64,000 nt of DNA from Sacculina carcini. Lineage: Eukaryota; Arthropoda; Thecostraca; Sacculinidae. The position numbers and the translations under genes are program-made. Position 1 is the first letter of the stretch. Every line of letters begins with the position of its first letter. This document shows, one piece after another, positions 45,101-57,600 of this stretch. The stretch covers positions 3,877,501-3,941,500 of the forward strand of contig OU696575.1 in NCBI GenBank assembly GCA_916048095.2. Direction: 5' to 3'. The notes beneath the pieces were generated by a model that saw only the letters and a program-made list of their open reading frames with translations, was not told the DNA's origin and ran no database searches.

Positions 45101-48100
45101 CAATACGATACACATATTGTCTAGTTTAACGTGCAAAAACGTGAATATTATTATAGAATTCATTTGAAAAGGTGAAATGGAATAAGCACAAACGCCATAG
45201 ATAGCATACTTGCAATCACCACACGCCTTGATGACCAAAACACAGCTATAACAGAGAAAAAATCACACTGTATAATGATATGTTCATCAGATAAAATATG
45301 TATATGTCAGATAACATATTACGTATGTATTCTGTTGCAGTAGAGTGAGTGATCAAATGAGTGGGTGAGTCAGTGAGTGCGAGAGAGGACGGCAAATTAT
45401 CCGACGACAAAACAAACGTCATGTGTCTACTAGAACGGCGAAGACATGTCAATGCATGTGTGTGTATGTGCTTGCTTTAAGTTTCATGTGCGCGCGAACG
45501 TGTGTGTGTGTGTTTTTTCGACACACAAGCAAATATATTTACAAACGTGTATACTCGTATTCACAACACTACACTGCAATGGAGGCGGCGTTGCCACGAA
45601 TGACGACCAGGCTTATTCGCTGCCGAAACCAGGGCACAGACACACGAATGAGACAGTGTGTGTCTGTTTGAGTGTGTGTTTGTGTGTGCGTGTGTGTATG
45701 TTGTGTGTGTGTGTTTGTGTATGTGTGTTTGGGTGTATGTGTGTCGTTGATCAATGATTTTACGGTTGTTTCATTCATTCGTGTATCTGCGTTGTTCTTG
45801 TATATGTAAACATCTTGAATAATATATCCCGCGCCAATCACAATACACGCATTCTTCAGTCGCTAAAAGACCGATTAGAATCAAGAGATCGACTCTCAGG
45901 AGATGGGGCTGACCTTGATAATTTTGTCGGCCGGTTGCAGGCCTTGTTGGTGTGCGGGAGAGCCAGGTTGCACTGCCGCCACGAATATGCCCGTGCTGTT
46001 ACCGCCCGCCAGTCTTATGCCAACCGAGCCATCCTTGTGGAAACTGACGAACCTGGGGTCAGGCATGCTGCTGCTGTACAGTAGACGCCAAACAAAACAA
46101 AACATAATTGTGTATTGACAGCATTAAAGTAACCCAGCAAATTTGGTTTGACTATATTGATATACAGTGATAATTGTTGACTACCTATAACTGGAAACGC
46201 ATATATACGCATATATACCGCAAAACCTCTATTCAAGCCGGCATGTCGTTCTATCTCTGCAAACCTTTCCCCGTAGTACCGTTCTATTTTTCGACCAGCT
46301 GGTCAGAATTTTGAGAAGATACAGCACATTTTATGGATAAAAAACCGGACAGCATATTTATATTGATTTAACAAAATACAAATACATAGTGATTACTGGC
46401 AAGTAATCACAAATTCACTAATTAAATCAGTCAGTCATAGCTATTGCCAAAAGAGAAGAATTCATCATAGTGACGTTTAATAAACCGTCACGTTCAATTA
46501 GAGGCTGCCGTTTTATTTTTCAATTGTTCCCCCAGGGTACTAGATGTGTCGTTCTACTAGAGGTGGTGCAGTAATCATGAATATCAAGCGTGTTAACAGA
46601 GATAATGTTAGCAGTGGTGTCGGCATGGGCTCATTACTTACAGCGTACTAGACACACTAGAGGTGCGATCACAAACAGCCTGGCCGTATTCGGAACCTGG
46701 CGCAATGCACACAACACAAGTGCCATCAATTATTGTGGTCAATGGTAAAAACGATTATTACAATCAAACAAACGCATACAATGTGAAAATCATTTGAATT
46801 ATTCGATCGCAAAAATAGAAATAAAAAGCATATAACAAAGCAACTTCAAATATAAAAAACAATACAAGCCCCAATTCAACATATAGTTGACCACCAGAAT
46901 TATACAAAAACAACCAAGAGCGAAAAATAATCATGAAATGCATTTGTGCTTCGCTGAAATGTGCTGAGTGAAAATGGAATAGGATCAAAACCGACCGATT
47001 ACAGGCGACTTCAAGTAGGCCAAACATAAGGAATCAATGAAAAATCCACTTGCGTCAGTCAGTCAGTCAGAAAGTCGGTATGATTAGTGACTGTCAGTAA
47101 GTAGACAAGTAAGCTACCTGGCAGTTTGGAGGCAGTGGTGGAGTCATAGGTGGCGGTGAGTAGCGGGCCCAGTTTCTCAGAACAGCCAGCGGTGGGTGCA
47201 GTGTCCGATGAAGAGTGCGGTGTTGTGATCGAGGTGTGTGTAGATGTGGCCAACGGTGCTCCGCGATATTGATAAACCGATGCACCCGACGACCTGCCGT
47301 TATAATAATATAAGCTAAAATAAAATCATAAAATATCAATAAAGTAATAAAATATAACTAAAATAATAAAGTTAAATAAAGTAAATACAAATAAAATAAT
47401 AAAACATAATATAATAAATATCAATAAAATATAAGCTGGAATAACAGACAAACATCAGCAATACTGCAATAAACAATACCCGCGCAAGCTTTGGAGGACC
47501 ATAAGATACTCCCGGCCAATGTAAAGCTGAATTGTCTTAAAAACCATGAGCAGGAAAAATAGGTCAATGAAATAAATAGGCGTAACAGTGAATGATATGC
47601 ATATTAATGTTGAAAATCACACTCACAATAGCTTATGACAAATATGGCATGAAGGCGATTGGGGACAAACGCAATTCGATAATGATATGTTGACAATTGG
47701 ATACCAATATGCACAGAGAGAAAGAAGTAGCAATCATATATGCTATAGCACCGTTGTAAATTTAAATACGTTTCCACGATGAAATGCGAAAACATTTGAG
47801 GAATTAAAACAGCTGAATAACACTGGCCAACACGATGTTTCTGGCAAACGGTTTTAAATCAAATAAATTTGGGCTGCTGATTACGAAAATGAGCCCAGTT
47901 TGTTTCTACCACATCAGGAATTTGAGCAATATCAGTATCTGTTTTTATGAAAAATACTCATCACCCTATATATCAAAGGTGTCATGAACAAAGCAAATGC
48001 ATTTGGTATTATATTTTGCGTATCCATAGTGAAGGAATAACAAAGGCTACAAAATGCATGTACAATAAATAAAATACAGTGACAAAATTCGGATATAAAA

Positions 48101-51100
48101 CATAAAAACGCATACATATATATGTACATATATATTGCTCAAGATCAACGATAAATTAGTTATTTGAACGTTTTTTCCTTGGCTGACTGGCAATATCAAT
48201 GGGCTTGTCAATAGCTAGCTAGCTAGCTCTTTTGGCAATAGCTATGACTCTGATTATATTAGTAAATTGGTGATTACTCGCCAGTAATCGTCATGAGTTT
48301 GTGTATATTGTTAAATAAATATGCATACGTTACCTGGTTCTTTTTAATGCATAACATTTACTGTACCGCCTCACAATTCTGACCATCTAGTCGAAAAATA
48401 GAGGCGACAATCTCTGATTGAACGGCACTATGGGCAAGGTTTGAAAAATAGAACGGCATGCCGTTCAACTAGAGGTTATACAGTATATACGCGCACGCAC
48501 ACACAACACGGCTGTTACCTGGCAGTGTCGACGTCATCGTGGACCGAGTTGTCAGCTCGTCTGACGTGGTTGTTTTGCGCCGTGAGCGATAACGTAGTGG
48601 GACGAGGGCCTGTGGGCGGCCCCAACGGTGTCCGACCTACAGGATGCATCACATAAACGTTCTGGTTTGGCAGGCGGTACTGAGCTGAGCCGCCGTCCGG
48701 CGACGCATCGCTCGGCTTGATAGAACTAACTGACGACACTAGAGCACACAAACACACACACACACACACATACACGCACACACTTGATTGTGATGACACG
48801 TGATTGTGACTTCGTCGTGTGAGGTTGTGTGTAGTTGTGCTCCCGAGTATGTGTTCTGTGTTTTCGGTATTGAAGAGAGAGTGGCGTCACTGTAAGCACG
48901 AGCGCGTGCTGCAGAGTTACGGAAAGAGTGTGTGGAGAACGGCGTCGTGTTCGCGCTGTGTTGGTGTTGAGTGAGTGTGAGGCCTTTGTAAACGCACGAG
49001 CGCGTGCTGACGTGGGGAGGAAAGCGTTGGTGTGAAGACTGGCGTCGTGTTCGCCCTTCCGGTGCTGCACAGACGAGCTTGTTCAGCGTACAACATTGCA
49101 GTTGAACAAGGTCACCTTTTGTTGCCCAGGGTTGAGGTGCAAAGTGCTCTGTCTCCATAATGGCCACAAGGGGGAGTAAGGGGGGTAAACCGGTGAGAAG
49201 AACAAGGAATGTGCATGGTGTAGAGTGAGGAAGCAGGACGGGGGAATGGAAGGCGAAATTGAGGATAATGCGTTGAAAACCGAGAAAGTTATGGATGAAG
49301 TAAGACAATTGAGGTTGTTGGTAGAAGGGCGTAGTGGGGGTGCTGACAGCGGCGACCACAGTACGGTAACAAATATGAGTAAGAAAATGGATGAGAAAGA
49401 AAAATGAGAGGGTTGGAAAATGACGAGCTGAAAAGAAAGATGGTAGAAATGCACGAGGAAAATGAGAGAATCAAGGGTAGGTTGAAGGCGGCAGAGGAGT
49501 CAGCGGCCAAGCAGGATGAAGATATCATCAAGATGAAGGAAAAGCAGGATTGTTGGGCACAGAAACAAGGGGATAGTATGAAGAGTTTTGCAGAAATTGT
49601 TCAACAGCAGAAGGAAGAGCACGAAGCTAATTTGAAGAAAGTAGTAGTGGAGGTGCTGAAGGAACAGGAAGGCTTGGTTAGAGAGATTGTCGAGAAGAAA
49701 AAGTGTGTGGTTGTATTTGGAGTGAAGGAGGAGGAACATGGTAGCAAAGCATTGAGAAAAAATGAAGAGAAGAAGTTTGCAGGGGAAATTGTGAGGAGTT
49801 TGGATGAAGACGTGTTGCATGAAATTGAGGACGTTTGTAGATTGGGTCAATACAATAAAGGTGGGATAAGACCTTTGAGGATCATGTTCAAGAGTAAGTC
49901 AACGGCGAGTAGGGTATTGGAGAAGACCTGGAAGCTGTCACAGACAGATAAATTCAAAGACAAGGGTAAAAGAAGATCTTTCCATGACGAACGTATAAAG
50001 AGAAGTAAATTGTATCGTGAATCGAAGGAGAAAAATGATCAAATATCAGAAGAGAACAAGTTGATTTTTTACTGGAGAGTGCTGGATGGGAGAATGAAAA
50101 ATTGGTACAAAGCGAAACCCCAGTCGAGCCCGGAACAAAGGATCTGAAAAGGGAGATCGAAAGTAGCGATAAGTTTGCAGATTTGAGAGTTAGCTACACA
50201 AATTTAGATGGTATTTTATCATGCGAGCTAGAATAAGGGGATTATTTGAGAAGCCAATCTCCAGATGTGATGTGTTTGGTAGAAACGAAACTGAATTCAG
50301 ACGTTGAAATCATGCACCTTGAACAGGGGGGATATAGGCATTTTAGGAGAGACAGGGAGGGCAAACACGGCGGAGGGTTAATGATTTTGTTAAGGAAGGA
50401 TATAAACTTGAAATTCGTGTGGAGTAGTGAGGGCAAGGCAGAGGTTCTTTGCATCGGATTAGATGTGGGAGGAAGACACACAAATACAGCAGTTGCATAT
50501 ATACCGCCACGTACAGGGTCATGGAGACAAGAAGAGTACAAATAAATGTTAGAGGAAACAAGATATTATTTGGACACAATGTTGAAATGGAATGGTGAGC
50601 TGATAATAATGGGAGATTTAAATTGCAAGGAAGTGTACTGGGAACACTGGGAGACAAGGGGGGGGGGGGGGCAGTGCATCGTGGGGATTCATTTTGTTGG
50701 AACTGGCTGTGGAACACTTACTCACTCAGTGGGTTAGTGGAAACACGAGGTTTAGGGGGACAAATGAACCGTCAAGACTTGATTTGGTTTTTTCTAAGGG
50801 TATAGATGCGATAAAAGACATTCAGTGTGGATGCCCACTTGGGAAAAGTGACCACAGTTTAATAGAATTAAAGTTGAATGGTGAGGGGCAAAGGTGTGTT
50901 GTGAATGGGATGAACGTTAATAAGAAGTTCAACTATGGGAAAGCCGATATTGTGCAACTGAGGAAGTTTTTTTCAGAAGTCGACTGGGTTGAGCTTCTGG
51001 GAGCAAAATGTGTACAAGACAAATACGACGTGTTCCTAGAAATTGATGAAAGAGCGGTCACTCTGTATGTGCCAAAATACAAAGAAGTTAGTAGATGGAA

Positions 51101-54100
51101 GAGAAAATGGTTCAACAGAAAGTGCGAGCAGGCTAGATTGACCAAGGAGAAGGCTTGGAATAGACAAAGGAAGCGAAGAACAGAAAAAAACGAAATGGAG
51201 TTTCGCCGGGCAAGGAATGCTTACGTGATGATCAGGAGGCAAGAAGAGAGGGACTATGAAACAAATATTGTCATTAAGTGTAAAAACTAGGCTAAATTGT
51301 TTCATAAATTTGTAAATGAAAAGGTCAGGTGTAAAGTGGGGATTGATAAAATCAAAGAAAATGGGAAAACTATTGAGGATACAAAATGTATTTGCGAAAT
51401 TATTAACAAAACGTTTCTCAGTGTATTTGCGGAAGAACATGATTTTGATTCTGATCAATTCGATGCAACGGAAAAAACTTAAGGTTTATCACATGTAGAG
51501 ATTGAATTAGAAGAGGTTTTGCATAGGCTAAATAGATTGGACAGTAGGAAAGCCATTGGTCCGGATGGTATAGCAGGTAGTATTTTGAAGGATTGTAGAG
51601 AAGAATTAGTCGTACCGGTGCACGATATAATCCAGATTAGTTTCAGAGAGGGAAAAGTACCAGCACAGTGGAAAACAGCGAATGTTATACCGATTTATAA
51701 GGCAGGAGACAGCGAGGAGCCACTAAACTACTGGCCCGTATCATTAACGAGTGTACTGTGCAAGCTCGGTGAAGGTGTTATTAAGGATAGGTGGGTTGAG
51801 TTCCTTCAAGTAAACAACATGCTTAGTGATAGTCAGTATGGTTTTAGACAAGGAAAGTTGTGTGTCACTAACCTGCTTAGTTTTTGTACGAGGGTGATAG
51901 ATGTGGTACAGGAGAGAAAAGGGTGGGTGGATTGCGTGTATTTAGATTTAAAAAGGCTTTTGATACGGTGCCACATAAACGATTGCTATGGAAGCTGGAA
52001 AATTTAAGAGGTATACAGGGCAGATTGTTGGGATGGGTTAGGGATTATTTGTCTGATAGGAGGATGCGGACGGTGGTCAGAGGGGAAGTGTCTGAGTGGG
52101 GTTCAGTAACGAGTGGGGTGCCCCAGGGATCAGTGTTGGGACCAATAATGTTCTTGGTATACATAGATGATATGTCTAGGGGGATCAGTAGCTACATGAG
52201 CTTGTTTGCCGATGATGCCAAAATCATGAAGGTCATCACAGGTGAAAAAAGTTGTAAGGAGTTACAGCAGGACTTGGACAGGATAGAGGAATGGAGTCGT
52301 ACATGGGGGATGCAGTTTAATGCGAGTAAGTGTCATGTTATGGGGAAAGGTGAAAGTGCAGAAAGGCCTTCCAACAACTATAAGTTAGGGAAACATAATT
52401 TACGGAAAGTTAAGCATGAAACATATTTAGGAATAATTGTAAAAAATTGGCCCCGGATAAACATATTGGGAAAATAACAGCACTAGCATATAGAACGGTA
52501 AGGAATATTAGAAGGGCTTTCAAATACCTAGATGAGGACATGCTAAAAAAGTTAATGTGTAATATCATTAGGCATCAGCTAGAGTATGCGTCGGTGGTGT
52601 GGTCCCCTCATAAGATAAAGAACAAGCGTAAATTGAAAAGAATTCAGAGGACAGCGACTGAAATGATTGATAGCATGTGTAGTTTGTCGTATGAGGAAAG
52701 ACTTAAAGTGTTTTGTTTACCATCTTTAGAGCAACGTAGGCTGAGGGGCGACTTGATTAATATTTTTAGACATAGAATAGGTAAGCAAAAGTTATATAGG
52801 TATAATAGTATAGTATGGGATAATTCAGGCAAGAGGGGTCATGGAAAAAACTGAAAAGGACTGGATATTTGAGAGATGTTAAGAAGTATAGTTTCCCATA
52901 TAGGTGTGTTGATGTCTGGAATCAGTTAGGGGAGAATATTGTAGGAGCATTTATAGAAAGACTGGATAGTGTGAATTACTGGGAATTTCAAGGAAGATAG
53001 GTTAGAGGGTGGGTTGGAGACAGGACAGCACGATCATAGCTCATCTTCTGTGGTAAACATATAGCTGAGTACATTTGCCTTTGGAGATAAGGCAGTTTGT
53101 AGAGTGAATATAGTATGTACTTTAAAACCATGTAAATATGTACACTTGCACACAATCATTCACGCATACATACATACACACACATACACACACACAGACA
53201 CGACTACACTATTATGGCAACGGAAAACGCTCACTGGACGCAGTGGAGATGGTGGTAGACTGGTGCGGCAGCGGCGGCTGGATGATAGAGGGAGATGGGT
53301 GAAGAGGGTGAAGGGATTGAGGGCGGTAGCGCGCCACCGTCATACTGAGCCTGTCGCGGCTGCACTCCAACAGACGACGAGCGTCCTTCAACGACATCAA
53401 CTCGGTGCTGGTGTCGTTGATCTCCAGCACCGTGTCGCCAGACTGCAGCAGCTCGGATGGCGAAGATGAAGCGCGACCCACAACGTCCTTCACGTAGATC
53501 CGACATCCCAGTGTGACGCCAAAGTCTGCAACGCACAAAACAATCAGTCCGTTGAACGTGAATTGATGGAAATATCACAAGGAGGCATAACAGGTAAGAT
53601 AAGACACAAAACAGGTTAAACAAAGCCTTTCTTCATGTATATCCGACATCCTAGTGTAGTGAATCTTGAGCATTATCAGTGTTTGCACCCTTTTCAAACC
53701 AGCAGTCCATTCTCGCACCTTCTGAATTAGCGAGTTTTTTACAACTTCATTCCTCCACCAGGAAAACATATTTAGATATATCTCCTCGCACATAATTTAA
53801 GAAAAGTATTATATTATAAGTATATAATTTAAGAAAACAGAAAATTCCAGAAAGAATGTAAAGCATATGTTAAACATGTTTTTGCTTTGTTTTTCGCACG
53901 AATCATCGCACACCTAAAGAACCAGGTTCGCCCCCCTAGGGATGCGGGAACCTGCGGTAAAGAACCCCTACCCTAGTGAGTCGCCGAAATCGGAGACCCA
54001 CAAACCATCAGTCCGCTTAATGTCAGTTGATAGAAAAAGCACACGAATGCATGATAGGTAGGATAAGACGCATAACAAAACATACTAAGCAAAAAAAGCC

Positions 54101-54547
54101 ATTATAAATCACACTTCACACTAAACACGGAATAATTCTTAATTGAGCTGAAAAAGTCGTTTAAAAACAGATAAGTGAACATCAGTCAATACCAACAGCA
54201 CAACTATAACAATTAAACTAATTATATAAAGTCGTTTCTACAACGGACACGCGTACACGACACAAAGGGTTGAAAATCCCTGCTGTAAATACTCAACCAC
54301 TTGTGGCTGATATTTGAAAATCAACATCAACAAGAACCAAATCCTGACACCGACCTTGTTTCTTGCTGGTGCGATGCAAAGTTATCCTGAGAACGGACGG
54401 GGCGTGGCTGGCGGCGGCTAACACGACACGACGCTTCACATGCAACTGCACGGCGCCCGGCGAATCTTTCAACACTTGCACGGCCGTGCCGTAGTCCACG
54501 TTGTGTAGCGACACACCGTTGACACTCAACACCCGGTCATTCACACT

Positions 54548-54631
<84 letters not shown>

Positions 54632-57600
54632 AGCATCATCTTAAAATACACGCACAATAACTCGGTACGATAAGTAGTGTTATACCTTCGTTCAAAGGTA
54701 ATATATGAATATAGTAATATATTAATATAAATATAGTAAATATAATACATATATAATAAATAGTAAAAATATAAGTATAGGTAGAATAATGAAGTATGAA
54801 TATAAATATAAAGTACCACTCCGAAACAAACTCAAATTAAATATATATGGAACGTGTTCGAGAAAGCATAAAGCAATATCTGTTGATGTTGAACTAGCAA
54901 CAAGCCCACAATCACGCAACACTGGACGTTACAAAACAAACAGGCAGAAAACACACAAGTTGATGGATTAAAAGCCTATATTGGCTATTATGATGATGCC
55001 GCATTAGACATTGTATTATAAGCCAGTCAAGACTAATATACGATCAGTAATGTGTATACCCACGATATTCCTTGAAACCGAGTTTGATGGTGAGAGACAA
55101 GAATACAGTTCTACCAATTGTGGAAACAAAACGTGTTGCAGTGATAATATATTGATAAATGATATATTAGCAATGACAAATGATATATAATAATGATAAT
55201 ATATTGATATATGATGCAAGTATGAAGCGCTCACTGTAGCTTGCCCTGTGCAGGTCCCCCGGCCAGCACGTCCGAAATAGCAATGCTCGGGTCGCCAGTG
55301 GTGAAGTGCGGGTTGTCGCGGCCTCCACTGACGGCGATGCCGAAGCCGTAGCCAGGCACGCGGTTCAGCGACACGTGGTGGTACTCCCACACCACACGCT
55401 CACCGTCCTGCACATGCGCACACACAACACAGTGGTGCTTAACATTGTTGGAGGCACCGAACCGCACAAGTTCCATTGCACCTTGTGGGGAAAGTCTTGA
55501 CAGAATGTTTCAACAGTCAAAAATGTGATGACGACAGGTCATATAATATACAATCATTTAGTATCACAGTCAAAGTGAAAGAAGCTTTTCAGACATATAC
55601 AATCTAGTAAAAGTTTAATGAATATGCACTGGCTTGGTGACATTTAAAAAATGATTTTATTTTAAATTAATTCGCAGAGAACAATCCTCAGATTTAATTT
55701 AAATTTTGTGAAGCCTTAGAATAACCCTAAAGGAAAAATAATCAAATAAATGATGCATTGCACCAGATTTAGGAATTTTTCACAGAAAAAGACCAAAAAA
55801 TACGCATGGCTCGGGAGGCAGGTAATGCCGAAGTTAAGAATAAAAGTAACTTTGATATTTGTATTGTTGTATTTAGACCATGGAGAATGGGGAAAACATC
55901 GATCCGCATAAATTTGAGAAAAACACTCTTTTGAGTAAGTCTCAAGTTCCATACAAGTATTCATCGAAGCTCTTATGTTTGAAGTACAGTGGTACCTTGG
56001 AATACGAGATTAAATCGTTCCAAGACCGAGCTCGTAAACCAATTTACTCATATCCTAAAACAAATGTTACTATTGAAATTACTGGAGTTCCATTTAATTC
56101 GTTCCAGGCTCCAAAAAAATTAAATAAAACTATACACGTATAAATGTATTGAAAAACCTATATTATTAATTACACAAACAATACAACTGTATCTAGACCT
56201 GGGACCGAGTTCCAACGTGGTATTGCGCCTTGCCAAGCATATCTCTGAAGGTGTAAACCATTTGTTGTACTTCGACAACTGGTTTACTTCTCTCCCACTG
56301 ATGACCCGTTTGACAAGTGAAGGCATACACACTTTGGGAACTGTCAGGATAAATAGACTACCAGGTGTTTCATTTGCAAGTGACAAATGTCTGTTGAAGA
56401 AAGGAAGAGGTGCACACCAAGAAATGAAAACTGTTGTGAAAGATGTTGAGGTTCATGCAGTGAATAGATCTGTCAATCTGTTGTCAACATTTGTATCATC
56501 ACAGCCTATAAGTGAGTGCAAACGGTATGAAAAAAATCAATGAGTGTCACTATGATTCCATGCCCTGCAATTGTGAAAGAATACAACCAGTTCATGGGTG
56601 GTGTTGACCTTATGGACTGTTTAATCACACTCTGTAGAATTCATACTCGATCAAAGAAATACTATCAGAAGATGTACTTCCACTTCTAGGCAATGACAAT
56701 TCTATCAGAACTAATATCTTCCACTTCCTGGGTGTAGCTGTTGTGAACTCCTGGCTATTGTACCGTAGGGATGGCATTGATCTTGGTGTGAGTTCACAAA
56801 AAAATGATGCTACAAGAGTTCAAACTGGACTTGGCACAAACATTGCTTCTTGGAGGGAAAAGTTGTGTACCTATAAAAAGAGGTCGGATTTACACAGGAT
56901 CTGTCCAGGAGCAATTTCTGAAGAAAGAGAGAGTCTCCTGCCACGAGGGCCTTTCCTGCAGAAGCCGTCAGGACTGCTGGTTTCCAACATATTCCAGTGG
57001 TCAAAGACAGAGACAGATGCAAAAATCCAAAATTTAAGGCCACCTCGGTTTTCTTCTGTAGCAAATGTCATTTACATCTCTGCATTACCAGAAAAAAGCT
57101 GTTTCATGGAATTTCACACAATGATTAGAAGCAATTATTTCTTTTTTACCCATGTGTTCACATTTACTCGTATTCTAATTTACCGCTCGTACTCTACATC
57201 AACGTTTTGCGATTTGAAATGCTCGTATTCTAATTTACTCGTATACTAAGTTACTCGTATTCCAAAGTGTCACTGTATTATAAGAATAATCACAAATCAC
57301 GTAAGACCAACACAGTCACAAGTCGGCTACTACTGAGTGGACCGAGCTGTTAGAAGCACATAAATCAAGGTCAAGCGACATGGCGTGATTAGCTACAGCC
57401 AATGATGGCCAAGCAGAGCTTGACGTCAGGAATCATACGAGTGGATGAGCCCATCCGCCAAAACCCCTGGGGTTCGACCGAGCCCAGGTTAAGAACCACT
57501 GGCATAGCCAATATATAACGAAATACACAGTGCAACACAATAGTTATGCATGCAATTCACTCATCTGTCCATTCAGATAATACAATTCTAGTTCAAACCG

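Noticed and set aside
46218-48483. One 2.3-kb transposon spanning both AACCTCTAG termini
   Set aside because: Two ZO exons (46642-46696 and 47118-47293) lie between, and 46218-46571 is complete by itself, so these are two separate MITE copies.
49500-49850. Minus-strand frames opposite the LINE ORF1
   Set aside because: Shadows of the AG-rich coding strand of ORF1.
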